Positions 1 to 9,288 are shown, numbered from the stretch's first letter. The stretch: 64,000 nucleotides of DNA from Pleomorphomonas sp. JP5 (GCF_023721815.1 NZ_JAMDLI010000008.1:1115206-1179205); one strand, 5' to 3'. Numbers and translations are program-made. Notes: a model not told the origin generated them from the sequence alone.

Positions 1-72
1 GCCAGAAAGCTCGTCACCATCCTCAACGCCCTCATCCGGGACAATCAACCATGGCACGAACTAAAAGCTTGA
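1..72 (+). CDS. IS110-family transposase, C-terminal end (partial)
   Basis: The reading frame open from base 1 ends at the TGA at 70-72 and encodes ARKLVTILNALIRDNQPWHE followed by LKA. This resembles the C-terminal tail of IS110/IS1111-type (DEDD) transposases, which commonly end in an R-K-L-x-x-x-x-N-A-x-x-R-D-x-x-x-W pattern. Only 23 residues are visible, so the family call rests on that tail. If correct, the right end of the element lies just after base 72, directly against the 3' end of chrA. Whether the copy is intact cannot be judged here. Confidence 0.6.
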   Translation, partial: ARKLVTILNALIRDNQPWHELKA

Positions 73-88
73 CCGACAAGACAGTCGC

Positions 89-1306
89 TCAATCGAGCAG
101 AGCCAGCCCTACGCCGCCCACGCCGGACAAGAGGACGACCACCCACGGCGGCGCCTTCCACACCACGAGGGCAACAAAGCCGGCGGATGCCAAGGCGAAG
201 TCTCGCAGGTCGAAGATGGCGCCCGTGAAGACGGGCGCGTACAGAGCAGCGCCCAGGATGCCGACGACGGCGGCATTGGCTCCTCGCATCAGCGATCGAG
301 CGACAGATTTGCTGCGAAACTGATCCCAGAACGGCAGAACGCCGACGAGCACCAGAAACCCTGGAAGAAAAAGTGCCAGCAAGGCCAAAGCCGCGCCCAG
401 AATACCGTGCGGCTCAGGGCCCAAGACCGCGCCGAGATAGGCGGCGAACGTAAAAAGCGGTCCCGGAACGGCTTGCGCGGCACCATAGCCCGCGAGAAAG
501 GCATTCGGGGTCACCCACCCGCTTTGCACGACTTCGGCATCGAGAAGCGGCAGAACGACATGGCCGCCGCCGAAGACCAGCGCGCCCGCCCGGTAGAAGC
601 CGTCAAGAACGGCGAATGTCTGGGATTGGCCGGCCAACAGTGGCAAGCAGACCAACAGAACGACAAAGATCACCATGGCGCCGGTGGCCGTCCATTTCGA
701 CGCCGGTACGGCAAGGTGGCCGGCGACAGGTCCGGTCTGCCCGCCCCCCAGAACCAGACCAGCCACCGCACCCAGACCGATCGCCGCCAACATGCCGACG
801 CTGCCCGGCGCGAAAGCCATCAAGACCACCGCGGCCATGGCGATCGTCGCGCGTTCGCGGTCGGGGCAGAGGTTTCTTGCCATGCCCCAGACTGCCTGGG
901 CCACGATGGCGACCGCGACGATCTTGAGACCGTGCAGGGCGCCATCGCCCCACACGCCACCCAGGGCAGGCGCCGCCAGCGCGAATACCGTCAAGATCAA
1001 CGCGGATGGGAAGGTAAAGGCAAGAAACGCGGAGAGCGCCCCAAGCCAGCCAGCCCGCATCAGACCAAGGGCGAAACCAACCTGACTGGAGGCCGGTCCG
1101 GGCAGAAACTGACACAGCGCCACGAGATCGGCATAGGCGTGATCGTCGAGCCAGCGCCGACGAACCACCAGTTCTTCCCGGAAGTAACCCAGATGGGCGA
1201 TGGGGCCGCCGAAGGAGGTGAGGCCCAGCTTGAGAAAGGCGAAGAAGACTTCCGAGGGCGTCCCGCGCGGCGCGCCTCCATCAGAACCGGCAACTTGCTC
1301 CGTCAT
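89..1306 (-). CDS. chrA: Chromate transporter ChrA
   Basis: This 405-residue inner-membrane protein belongs to the CHR family, which exports chromate. The family hallmark FGGPIAHLGYFREELV lies near the N terminus of the first CHR repeat, followed by FLPGPASSQVG. A second related repeat (FGGGHVVLPLLDAEVV, then AVPGPLFTFAAYLG) sits in the C-terminal half, as expected for the long two-domain form. Many hydrophobic segments follow throughout. I chose the ATG at 1306 because a GAGGGGG ribosome site lies about 9 bases upstream; an earlier ATG at 1324 would overlap that site. No chrB regulator is adjacent, and the gene abuts a transposase end. Confidence 0.92.
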   Translation of the reverse strand: MTEQVAGSDGGAPRGTPSEVFFAFLKLGLTSFGGPIAHLGYFREELVVRRRWLDDHAYADLVALCQFLPGPASSQVGFALGLMRAGWLGALSAFLAFTFPSALILTVFALAAPALGGVWGDGALHGLKIVAVAIVAQAVWGMARNLCPDRERATIAMAAVVLMAFAPGSVGMLAAIGLGAVAGLVLGGGQTGPVAGHLAVPASKWTATGAMVIFVVLLVCLPLLAGQSQTFAVLDGFYRAGALVFGGGHVVLPLLDAEVVQSGWVTPNAFLAGYGAAQAVPGPLFTFAAYLGAVLGPEPHGILGAALALLALFLPGFLVLVGVLPFWDQFRSKSVARSLMRGANAAVVGILGAALYAPVFTGAIFDLRDFALASAGFVALVVWKAPPWVVVLLSGVGGVGLALLD

Positions 1307-1611
1307 CGCCCTGTGCCCCCTCATTTCGGCATAGTGTCATGGTGACGGGAGATGACAAGTTCATGACGGAGCTCGACCTCGGAGAGGCTCCCCGAGCGGG
1401 GAGGCTTTGCGTGCGTTCCGCTCGTTGATGAGCGCGTCCGCAAAAGTGACGAACAAGAATACGGCGATCAGCGTCGGTTCGCGCTGATCGCGGCAAGACA
1501 GCAGAAAACTGGCAGTTGCCCAGGCAACCGCCAGTCTTTCATATGGCTATTCCTTGTTCCCTACCGGGTAGCTGGGAGATTGAAGTTCCCCACTGCTAGC
1601 CGTTTCCAGGG
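1307..1611. other. Gap between chrA and the flotillin operon
   Basis: No gene is supported here. The gap holds the upstream region of chrA, a small hairpin (CTCCCC/GGGGAG arms, 1388-1403) with only a short T stretch after it, and the terminator of the flotillin operon listed separately. Confidence 0.6.
1503..1534 (-). terminator. Intrinsic terminator of the flotillin operon
   Basis: Arms at 1509-1520 and 1523-1534 pair over 12 positions with one mismatch. Read on the minus strand, the stem is followed by TTTTCTG. It lies about 80 bases past the stop of the flotillin-like gene, the last gene of the minus-strand operon. Confidence 0.75.
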
Positions 1612-3306
1612 TCAGGACCTCGGGTTCTTGTCGACCTCCGGCTTCACGGCCCTTTCAACAGATGCTTCAAGGGAAGCGGCGAGGAGAGCCTGCGTGGGGT
1701 CTGCTCCCTTGAAGCCGGCCTGAGCCAGGATTTCGTCCAGGATCGGCTTTTGCGCCGTGAAGCTCAGCAGCTGACCGGCCAGGTCGTTCATCGAGTTTCC
1801 TCCCTGCTCCCCCGACTTTCCGGCAAGAGACCCGGGAAGACCGCCGGTGCTGAATATCCGGATATCGGAGATCTTCTCGATCGGCTTCATGGCTTCGGCA
1901 AGGGCCTGCGGCACGATCTCGACGCGGGCCTTCGCCAGTTCGAAGTCGATGATGCTGGCGGCAAGCGCGTTGCGCGCTTCGTTCTTGGCCCTCTCGGCCC
2001 GGGCCTCGGCCTCGCCGAGTTCGATGACGCCCGCAGCGCGCACCTTGGCCGCTTCCGCCTCGGCATTGGCCTGAATTTTCAGCGCAGCGGCGAGGTTCTC
2101 GGCAGCCTCACGCTCGGCCTCCGCCTTGACCGTGATGGCCGTCGCCGCCTGCTCGGCTTCCTGGCGGGCTGCGATCACCGCGATCCGCTTGGCGCGCTCG
2201 GCAATCTCGACTTCGCGCGCGGTCGCCACCTGCTCCTCGGCCGTGATAGCGGCCGCCTTGGCCTCATCGGCCTTGGCGCGCGCGGCTTGTTCTTCCTCGG
2301 TCTTCTGGGCAACCGCGATGGCGGCCTCGATGCGCGCCGTCTCGGTCACCTTGCGCGCCTCCGCTTCGCGCTCCGCGATACCTCGTTCGGCGATGATGCG
2401 CGCGGACTCGCGGGCTTGGCGCGCCTCGGCGTCACGCTCGGCGATACCCCGCTCGGAATCCAGGCGTGCCGTCTCTTCGGCAAGGCGCGCCAGTTGTTCG
2501 GCCTTGGCGGCCTCGGCTCGCGTCTCGGCGGTCTTGTTGGCGATGTCGCGTTCCTGCATCAACTCGGCATCGCGCTGCTCGCGCTCGATCGTCAGCCGCC
2601 TCAGCACCGCCTCCCGGTCCTTGGTCGCGATCTCGACCTCGTTGTCGCGGACGATCTGGTTGCGTTCGCGCTTGCGCTCCTCGGTGATCTTGGTGAGAGC
2701 GGTGAGGCCCTCGGCATCGAAGCTGTTGTTCGGATTGAAGTGCTTGATATCGGTCTGATCGAGCCGCGTCAGCGAGACCGATTCCAGCTCGAGGCCGTTC
2801 GACTGAAGGTCGTGGGCGACAGCCGCCTGCACCGACTTCACGAACTCGGCGCGCTGCTCCTGCAGATCGCGCAAGGTCATCGTCGCCGCCACGGAACGCA
2901 GGCCGTCGACAAACTTGGCTTCGACCAGTGCCTTCAGAGCATCGGCATCGTTGGTACGATCGCCCAGGGTCTGGGCGGCAAGCGCGATGTTCTCGAAATC
3001 CGGCTTCACGCGGACATAGAACTCGGCGGTTATGTCAGCCCGCATGCGGTCCTTGGTGATCATCGACTCGTTTTCGGCGCGCTTCACCTCAAGACGCAGC
3101 GTGCTGAGCGAAACCCAGGAATAGGAGTGGAAGACCGGGAGAATGATGGAACCGCCATCAAGCACAACCTTCTTGCCACCAAAACCGGTACGAACATAGG
3201 CCTTGTCCCGCGTCGCCCGAATGTAGAGCGACGATATGATTATGCCGATCACGGCAACCGCCATGACGATGATGCTGGCGATTATGCCGAGAGAAATGAA
3301 TCCCAT
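1612..3306 (-). CDS. yqiK: Flotillin-like SPFH-domain membrane protein (YqiK type)
   Basis: This 564-residue protein has one N-terminal transmembrane segment (about residues 5-28) and then an SPFH/band-7 domain (about 30-200). A very long Glu/Ala/Arg coiled coil runs from about 210 to 460, including repeated ERGIAERxAEAR-like units, and the tail is less charged. This layout is that of bacterial flotillins, which form oligomeric scaffolds in membrane microdomains. It is the last gene of a three-gene minus-strand operon, 2 bases after the YqiJ-like gene. The yqiJ-yqiK order is the same as in Escherichia coli. A role in membrane stress or lipid organisation is inferred from family and neighbours. 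Confidence 0.88.
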   Translation of the reverse strand: MGFISLGIIASIIVMAVAVIGIIISSLYIRATRDKAYVRTGFGGKKVVLDGGSIILPVFHSYSWVSLSTLRLEVKRAENESMITKDRMRADITAEFYVRVKPDFENIALAAQTLGDRTNDADALKALVEAKFVDGLRSVAATMTLRDLQEQRAEFVKSVQAAVAHDLQSNGLELESVSLTRLDQTDIKHFNPNNSFDAEGLTALTKITEERKRERNQIVRDNEVEIATKDREAVLRRLTIEREQRDAELMQERDIANKTAETRAEAAKAEQLARLAEETARLDSERGIAERDAEARQARESARIIAERGIAEREAEARKVTETARIEAAIAVAQKTEEEQAARAKADEAKAAAITAEEQVATAREVEIAERAKRIAVIAARQEAEQAATAITVKAEAEREAAENLAAALKIQANAEAEAAKVRAAGVIELGEAEARAERAKNEARNALAASIIDFELAKARVEIVPQALAEAMKPIEKISDIRIFSTGGLPGSLAGKSGEQGGNSMNDLAGQLLSFTAQKPILDEILAQAGFKGADPTQALLAASLEASVERAVKPEVDKNPRS

Positions 3307-3308
3307 AG

Positions 3309-3959
3309 TCAGCCCCTCTTAATGTCCACGTCGCTGAATTCCTTTGGCGCGGGAATGGCTTGAAAGAGACCATCCGAGCCATCCGCTATAATGACGAGCT
3401 CTCCGGTCTCGATGACGTATCCCGGCGCGGCCTGCGCCCGCAGGGTGTGTATGTTGTCGTAACTATCCTTCACGCGTACGACACCCGGCTGTCCCTGATC
3501 GAGCGGCCCGATCGTGACCGTACCGACCAGACCGACAAACCCGGTCTGGCTGACGGCGGAGGTCTCGTCGCGCGGCATGATCTTCGCCAAGCCGCGACTG
3601 AGCCATCGCGTGGACGGAACAGCCAGGGCCAGAGCGATCGGACCGGCCGCCAAACTGGGTAGAGGCGCGAATACGCTCCCGGCGACCGCCTGAAGGGCGA
3701 ACCCGAACACGGCGAAGGCCGAGATCAGGAGGACAGCCAGAACAAGGATCGGCACCCCGCCCGCATTGAGCCAGGACATCCAGGCGCCAAGCAGCCCAAC
3801 GTCGTGATCGCCGAGACCGTGATAACCGAGGCCATCATCCAGCAGCCCGGAGGCTGAGACGCCGAGAAGCAGGGACACGAGCTCGACAAGCCCAAGACCG
3901 GCCACAACCAGAAGCGCCACCCAGAAGAGCTCCGTGCCGGGCTGGATGAATGTTTCCAT
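3309..3959 (-). CDS. yqiJ: YqiJ-like membrane protein with C-terminal OB fold
   Basis: The 216-residue protein has hydrophobic stretches near residues 12-35, 65-85 and 88-110. A soluble C-terminal part (about 135-210) contains GLVGTVTIGPLDQGQPGVVR, typical of the OB-fold domain shared by YqiJ and NfeD-like partners of SPFH proteins. These proteins act with flotillins in the inner membrane. Its ATG overlaps the stop of the upstream PspA-like gene (TGATG), so the two are translationally coupled. The start at 3959 is the only one consistent with that coupling and with the first membrane segment. Confidence 0.82.
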   Translation of the reverse strand: METFIQPGTELFWVALLVVAGLGLVELVSLLLGVSASGLLDDGLGYHGLGDHDVGLLGAWMSWLNAGGVPILVLAVLLISAFAVFGFALQAVAGSVFAPLPSLAAGPIALALAVPSTRWLSRGLAKIMPRDETSAVSQTGFVGLVGTVTIGPLDQGQPGVVRVKDSYDNIHTLRAQAAPGYVIETGELVIIADGSDGLFQAIPAPKEFSDVDIKRG

Positions 3960-5065
3960 CAGCGTTGACCTTCGCGGAACACCTTGAGACGCGCCTCGAT
4001 GGCGTCCTCACGCTGCATCTTGCCCAACTCCTCGACTTCCGCCGCGCCATGGACGGGCTTCGCGGGAACGCCCGTCACCCTCTCCACCGCCGCGAGCGCG
4101 GCGGCAAGGCGCTGGTCGTTTCGCTGAGAGGGCGTCGCCGCGGGCGTCACCTTCCGCTCGGCGCGCTCGGCATCCTCGAGACGCTTCTTCGCATCGGCAC
4201 GGGCCGAGGCAATGCTGCGCAACGTGGCTTCGGCTTCGGCAATCTCGCTCGCATTCTCGGCAATCGCCTTCTCAATGGCGTTGCGTTGCGCTTCGAGGTC
4301 GATCTGCACACCCGTCGCCACACGCGCGAGATCCTCGCGCCCCTTGGCAAGGCCGGTCTTGATCTTTTCGTCAAGATCGCGGATCTCGGCATCCAGATCC
4401 TCGGCCTTGGCCTTCAGACGATGGCCCGAGGCCATCGCGACGCTCAGCACGGCGCGCGCTTCGTCCGTGATCTTGTCGATCTCTCGCAGGGCCTGCTGGG
4501 CGACGGCGATCGCGTTGGACCCCTCCGCCACGTCGACCGCGTTGTTGACCACCCCGGCGATGACACGCCCGAGGCGGGCCAGAATACCTTCGTTGGACAT
4601 CGTGACCTCTTTCTGGAACTGGGAGCCGGTCTGAACGCCGACGCGGATAGTGATCAGAGACCCGTCGAAACAGAGACGAGCCTCGGCGAAATCGCTCCAG
4701 CCATTGCGATAGCCATCCACGGAGTAGGGAACGGTGACCCGCCCGCCGATGGTGGCGACGCTCAGGCTGTCGGGGCCTTTCAGCGAAAACAGCTTGCCGT
4801 CGAGGGGGATGTCGTCGACGGGAGCCTCAGGCGAGCGCCTGCTCCGGTCGCGCAAAGCCAAGGTGACCATGCGAGCCGGCAGCCCGGTCTTTGCGCGGAT
4901 TTCCTCGTAGGCTTCCTCATGAAGCGCAACCAGATTTGCACCCTTGGTCCCGTCGAGAATTTCCATCGCCCGACGATAACCATCGAGCGTTTCATGGAGC
5001 GCTTCAAGGCTTTCCGTCGACGGCGACAGCGTGAGAACCATCGCAAATTGTGGCTTGTCGATCAT
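3959..5065 (-). CDS. PspA/IM30-like protein with an extra N-terminal domain
   Basis: Residues about 156-368 form a PspA/IM30-type chain: an amphipathic start (MSNEGILARLGRVIAGVVNN), AVAQQALREIDK, then long charged coiled coil. PspA proteins coat and stabilise stressed inner membranes. Residues 1-155 are a separate domain that I do not recognise (key stretches VALHEEAYEEIRAKTG and GYRNGWSDFAEARLCFDG). An internal ATG at 4600 has an AGAGG site 6 bases upstream and would give a 213-residue PspA of normal length. The long ORF start at 5065 has no visible ribosome site. The locus may therefore make a fusion, a free PspA, or both. It leads the operon with YqiJ- and flotillin-like genes. Confidence 0.75.
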   Translation of the reverse strand: MIDKPQFAMVLTLSPSTESLEALHETLDGYRRAMEILDGTKGANLVALHEEAYEEIRAKTGLPARMVTLALRDRSRRSPEAPVDDIPLDGKLFSLKGPDSLSVATIGGRVTVPYSVDGYRNGWSDFAEARLCFDGSLITIRVGVQTGSQFQKEVTMSNEGILARLGRVIAGVVNNAVDVAEGSNAIAVAQQALREIDKITDEARAVLSVAMASGHRLKAKAEDLDAEIRDLDEKIKTGLAKGREDLARVATGVQIDLEAQRNAIEKAIAENASEIAEAEATLRSIASARADAKKRLEDAERAERKVTPAATPSQRNDQRLAAALAAVERVTGVPAKPVHGAAEVEELGKMQREDAIEARLKVFREGQR

Positions 5066-5432
5066 GCATCATAGATTAAGTCACTGCTTTGGTGCTTTCA
5101 AGGTCGCAGGGATCCTTTTCGACCAAAGGTTGAATGCAGTCCATACGAGACGCGCGAGCGGGAGATCGCCATCCGTGGCGCCGCCGAAGTCGACTAACCG
5201 CCCCACATCGCGCTCGGCGGGCACATGTTCACGTCCTCGATCACGAAACGACCACCTGCATCGGGTGACGGTCACGGCAGCCGAGACAAAGCCGCCGGCC
5301 CCGATGGAACGGGACCGGCGGACTGCTTTTTCTAGAGCTTTGTTCTATCTTGCCGACCAGCTCGGAGCTTCAGTCGCCCATCTCGCAAGCATCATCTTGT
5401 CGGCCGTCGTTTCCTCCCGGGGAGACGATGCC
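5066..5432. other. Gap between two minus-strand operons
   Basis: No gene is supported. The gap contains the upstream region of the PspA-like gene and the hairpin at 5291-5332. I saw no clear promoter hexamers. Confidence 0.5.
5291..5332. terminator. GC-rich hairpin with flanking T tract, possible bidirectional terminator
   Basis: Arms 5292-5302 and 5311-5321 pair at 10 of 11 positions around an 8-base loop. On the plus strand the stem is followed by GCTTTTTCT. On the minus strand it is followed by GCTTTGTC. It lies about 100 bases past the end of the minus-strand sugar ABC operon, which it probably terminates. Confidence 0.6.
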
Positions 5433-6380
5433 TTAGTGGTGCGTCGTCGCACGACGCTTGGCGCTCTCAAGCAAGACGGCGAAGACGATGATGACACCCT
5501 TGACGACCTGCTGGTGGTAACCGGGAATATCCATCAGGTTCATGAGGTTCGAGATCATCGACAGGATCAGGGCACCGATCAGTGTGTTGACGACGGTGCC
5601 TCGGCCACCGGCCAGGCTCGCGCCACCGACGACGACGGCGGCGATCGCATCGAGTTCAAAACCGATGGCCAGAATGGGAGAGCCAACGCCCGTTCGGGTC
5701 GCCGAGACGACACCGGCGATCGCACAGGTAAACCCCGATATCGCGTACACGGCCAGCTTGATGGTCGTGATGTTGATGCCGGAGAACCTGGTCGCGGTCT
5801 CGTTGGAACCAATGGCAACCACCAGACGTCCGAACACAGTCTTGCGATTGAGGAACAGGGCGGCGATGGTGACCACGATCAGCAGGAAAAACAGGGCGGG
5901 GACACCGAAAACCGAGGCGCCGCCAAAGTCCATGAAGGCCTGATCGTCAATGAAGATCGGCTGACCTTTCGAGACAATCAGCGACAAGCCTCGGGTGATG
6001 GTCATGGTTGCCAGTGTCGCGATAAACGGCGCGATACCGAAGTTGGCAACCAACGAGCCACTCACCAAGCCACATGCGACGCCGACGACCAGAGATATCG
6101 CAACCGCGCCAGCCACGCCGAAGCCAGGGATCGTCAGCGCGACGACAACCGACACCAGCGCCATGACCGACCCCACCGACAAGTCAATGCCGCCGGTGAG
6201 AATGACGTACAGCAAGCCGAGCGACACGATGCCGAGAGGCACGCTCTGTCGCAGGATGTTGGTGATGTTATCGGGCGAGAAGAAGCGATCAGAAAGAAAG
6301 CCGGCCGCGACCAGCATCAACACGAACACAACGATGGTCGACTGGTTGATGACCAGGCGAAACAGCTTATTGGCAGACAT
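5433..6380 (-). CDS. Sugar ABC transporter permease (RbsC type)
   Basis: This 315-residue polytopic membrane protein belongs to the ribose/galactose/xylose permease family. It carries the diagnostic segment VILTGGIDLSVGSVMAL in the first third and AVVVGGASLAGGRGTVVNTL near the C terminus. It would form the membrane channel for the sugar or polyol bound by the 10541-11503 protein. The ATG at 6380 is chosen because GGGGGA lies 5 bases upstream; the in-frame TTG four codons earlier overlaps that site. It is the last gene of the operon, 17 bases after the ATPase gene. Confidence 0.93.
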   Translation of the reverse strand: MSANKLFRLVINQSTIVVFVLMLVAAGFLSDRFFSPDNITNILRQSVPLGIVSLGLLYVILTGGIDLSVGSVMALVSVVVALTIPGFGVAGAVAISLVVGVACGLVSGSLVANFGIAPFIATLATMTITRGLSLIVSKGQPIFIDDQAFMDFGGASVFGVPALFFLLIVVTIAALFLNRKTVFGRLVVAIGSNETATRFSGINITTIKLAVYAISGFTCAIAGVVSATRTGVGSPILAIGFELDAIAAVVVGGASLAGGRGTVVNTLIGALILSMISNLMNLMDIPGYHQQVVKGVIIVFAVLLESAKRRATTHH

Positions 6381-6397
6381 TGTTTCCCCCAAAACTC

Positions 6398-7903
6398 TCA
6401 GTGGACACGGCGCTTGGGAATGGCGAGCCGCATGATTGCTTCCTCCGTCATCTCACCCCCCTTGAGCTCGCCGGCGATCACTCCTTCGCTCATCACGTAG
6501 GTTCGGTGACAAAGCCCGATGATTTCGACCAGCTCCGACGAGATCACAAGAATTCCAACGCCATCGGCCGCCAGCGCGGCAATGATCGAGTAGATCTCGG
6601 CCTTTGCGCCGACATCGACACCACGTGTCGGTTCGTCAAGAATGAGGATCTTGCAGTCGGTGTTCAGCCATTTGGCGACGATGACCTTCTGCTGGTTGCC
6701 GCCGGACAGCGAAGACAGAGCATCATTCAGAGCTCCCAGCTTGATCTTGACGCGGTCTTGCGAAGCCTGGGCGATGCGTCGCTCGGCCCGCGCGTTGGTG
6801 ATGCCAAAGCGACTGATGGCTTCGAGGTTGGTCATGGTCATGTTTTCGCGAATGCTCATCGGCAGGATGCCGCCCTGCCGTTTGCGATCCTCCGGCACCA
6901 GGCCGATGCCGACCCGCATGGCATCCGACGGCTTGCGAATAACCTGACGTTTGCCCGACACCTCGATTGTCCCGGCATCAATCGGGTCGATACCGAAGAT
7001 AGCCCGAACGACCTCCGACCGACCGGATCCGATCAGGCCCGAGAGCCCTACGATTTCTCCGACCCGCAGATTCAGCGAGACATTGTCCAGCACACCGCTT
7101 CGCGTGAGGTTGTCGACCTTGAGAAGGACGTCTCCATCCGGGTCACGCTCCGGCTTGGGAGGGAAGAGCGCCTCCAGCCTGCGACCGACCATATTGGTAA
7201 TGATGTCTTCTTCCGTACAGGACCGGGGGTCCAGATCGGCCACGGTCCGCCCGTCCTTGAAAACGGTGATGGCGTCGGCGATGCGGAAGATCTCCTCAAG
7301 GCGGTGCGAGATGTAGATGATCGTGATGCCGCTCTCTTTGAGCTTGCGTAGATTATCGAACAGGACGTCCGTTTCCGGGTCGGCCAGCACCGCCGTCGGC
7401 TCATCGAGGATCAGGACACGACAGTCCTGGATGACCAGCGCCTTGGTGATCTCGACAATCTGCTGGTAGGCAACCGACAAGTCGCCACACATCGTCGTGG
7501 GCGAAATATTGAAGCCGAACGCGGAGAGTGCCGAGCCGGCCTTCCGGTTCATCGTCTTCCAATCGACGAACATCGATCCATTGCCGAGATCGCCGAGGAA
7601 CATGTTCTCGGCCACCGACAGATCGGGAGCGAGAGCTAGCTCCTGATGGATGATCGCAATGCCACGCTTCTGGCTTTCCACCGGACTTGCGAAGTCGGCG
7701 GGGTCGCCGAAGACCTCGATCGTTCCCTTGTCGCGGCGCAGGATGCCGGCGAGAATATTCATCAGCGTCGACTTGCCGGCGCCGTTCTCCCCAACCAGCG
7801 CATGGATGGTGCCGGCACGGACGCGCAAGGCAACGTCTCGCAGAGCATGTACGCCCCCGAAAGTCTTGCCGACGCCCTCGATGCGAATTGCGTAGTCGGA
7901 CAT
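6398..7903 (-). CDS. Sugar ABC transporter ATP-binding protein (RbsA/MglA type)
   Basis: The 501-residue protein has two fused nucleotide-binding domains, as is normal for this family. The first half has the Walker A GENGAGKSTLMN and Walker B LILDEPTAVL. The second half has a degenerate P-loop (GLIGSGRSEVVR) but a good signature LSGGNQQKV and Walker B LILDEPTRGVDVG. It energises import by the neighbouring permease. Its gene sits between a KbaZ-like gene and the permease gene, all on the minus strand. Confidence 0.94.
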   Translation of the reverse strand: MSDYAIRIEGVGKTFGGVHALRDVALRVRAGTIHALVGENGAGKSTLMNILAGILRRDKGTIEVFGDPADFASPVESQKRGIAIIHQELALAPDLSVAENMFLGDLGNGSMFVDWKTMNRKAGSALSAFGFNISPTTMCGDLSVAYQQIVEITKALVIQDCRVLILDEPTAVLADPETDVLFDNLRKLKESGITIIYISHRLEEIFRIADAITVFKDGRTVADLDPRSCTEEDIITNMVGRRLEALFPPKPERDPDGDVLLKVDNLTRSGVLDNVSLNLRVGEIVGLSGLIGSGRSEVVRAIFGIDPIDAGTIEVSGKRQVIRKPSDAMRVGIGLVPEDRKRQGGILPMSIRENMTMTNLEAISRFGITNARAERRIAQASQDRVKIKLGALNDALSSLSGGNQQKVIVAKWLNTDCKILILDEPTRGVDVGAKAEIYSIIAALAADGVGILVISSELVEIIGLCHRTYVMSEGVIAGELKGGEMTEEAIMRLAIPKRRVH

Positions 7904-8025
7904 ATATCCTCCTCAGCCCGTTCTTTTGGCGGCGCTCGCCTCGCCTGGTTCGCGAGCGATTCCGCCCCCGCGCCGGCGCCTATTTGCCTCCACAAATCGA
8001 CGCCGGTCGGGTCTGCGAGAAAGCC

Positions 8026-9288
8026 TCAGTTCAACTGCCCGTAACAGCCGAACCGGTAGTCGTCGAGCACCTGCCAAATCTTGTCCAGGACAATGGACCT
8101 AGCCGTCACGTCCCCATCGCCGAGGCGAGCCCGCTCAAGCCCGGCGTACTGCCGGACAAGACCGACCGGCAGCTTGTCGGACGAGAGATTGGCGAAGAGC
8201 CGATCGACGGCGGCACTCACGGCCGCATGAGGCCAATAGTAGCGGATGCGATCGGACTGGCTGTAGATGCGCAGCAGGGACTGCTCGGAGAATGTGCCCG
8301 GATAGTACTTCTGCCAGTAGCCCGGCTCGTCGAGCATCACGCGATCAATGACACTCCGGAGATGGGAGCGGCGTTCCGTGGGAACCATTTCGTCTTCGAT
8401 CGACGCCAGGGCAAACAGCCCTTCGCGCAAGGCGTAGGTAAGTGCCGGGCCCACCTTCAAGATCGCAAAATGGTCGCGAACCAGCTCGCGCAGCCGCTCG
8501 CGCGGCTGGAAGTCGGTGGAGTGAGCCTCATAGACGAGCCCTTTTCGGCTTTCGATGAAGCGAGAAAGACCGGTCGCCTTCTCCGGGGCGTAAGCGATAA
8601 TACCGGCATTGTCGAAGTCGACCCCCGGCTGCACGACGACGCCGACGACCCGCTCGAAAGCCGCTTCCAGGCCTCGGGCGGCGAAGGCGCGGCGATGCGT
8701 CTCGATCGTCGAGTCGACATCGGCGGTCCGGGTCACCTGAATGCCGGAAAGACCATTGGCCTCACCGCCAGGCACAGGAACCTCGGTCCCAATGATGTAG
8801 AGCGGCTCAATTCCCTGAGACCGCGCCGCTTCGGCGGCAGCGCAAAGATCGGCGGCGCGCTCGGCAGCGAGCACTGGATCAATGGGGTCGGTCTCGCCAG
8901 CGACGGCCATTGAGGCGTCGAGATGAATCTTCTGGAATCCGGCAGCCACATAATCGGCGAGAAGACGCTTCGACAGCTCCATCGCTTCGGCGGGCTTCTT
9001 GTTGCGCCAGGTATTGGGGCCGAGGTGATCTCCACCAAGGCACAGCCGCTCGCGCGGGAAGCCGACCTCGTCGGCAATGCCCCAGACGAAATCCCGGAAT
9101 CCCGCGGCCGTCATGCCCGTATAGCCACCGAACTGATTGACCTGGTTTGACGTCGCCTCGATCAGCACGACCCGATCGGTGTGGAGATCGTAGAGGAGGG
9201 CCGCGCGGATCACCAAGGGATGCGCCGAGCAAACCGAACAAATACCAACGGGTTCACCGGCTGCGTGCCGCGCTAGAATGTCTCTCAT
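8026..9288 (-). CDS. kbaZ: KbaZ/GatZ-family protein, probable tagatose-6-phosphate epimerase
   Basis: This 420-residue TIM-barrel protein belongs to the GatZ/KbaZ family. Family blocks include GICSVCSAHPLVI, LIEATSNQVNQFGGYTGM, LGGDHLGPN and KVGPALTYALREGLFAL. In Escherichia coli such proteins are the non-catalytic partner of tagatose-bisphosphate aldolase. Here no KbaY/GatY partner is present. As I recall, a stand-alone Agrobacterium homologue works as a D-tagatose 6-phosphate 4-epimerase in altritol/galactitol breakdown, and this fits the neighbouring dehydrogenase and kinase genes. The start at 9288 is supported by GAGG 9 bases upstream; the longer frame to 9393 lacks family similarity. 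Confidence 0.85.
   Translation of the reverse strand: MRDILARHAAGEPVGICSVCSAHPLVIRAALLYDLHTDRVVLIEATSNQVNQFGGYTGMTAAGFRDFVWGIADEVGFPRERLCLGGDHLGPNTWRNKKPAEAMELSKRLLADYVAAGFQKIHLDASMAVAGETDPIDPVLAAERAADLCAAAEAARSQGIEPLYIIGTEVPVPGGEANGLSGIQVTRTADVDSTIETHRRAFAARGLEAAFERVVGVVVQPGVDFDNAGIIAYAPEKATGLSRFIESRKGLVYEAHSTDFQPRERLRELVRDHFAILKVGPALTYALREGLFALASIEDEMVPTERRSHLRSVIDRVMLDEPGYWQKYYPGTFSEQSLLRIYSQSDRIRYYWPHAAVSAAVDRLFANLSSDKLPVGLVRQYAGLERARLGDGDVTARSIVLDKIWQVLDDYRFGCYGQLN

Noticed and set aside
407-1345. Long plus-strand ORF opposite chrA
   Set aside because: It is the antisense shadow of a clear ChrA gene and its translation is rich in Arg, Gln and His without any recognisable domain.
2400-2560. 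Repeats within the flotillin-like gene as a DNA repeat array
   Set aside because: The repetition follows the ERGIAERxAEAR coiled-coil units of the protein and is explained by coding.
1750-3363. 537-codon plus-strand ORF opposite the flotillin-like gene
   Set aside because: It arises from the biased codon use of the long Ala/Glu coiled coil on the other strand; its Gly/Leu/Arg-rich translation has no family features.
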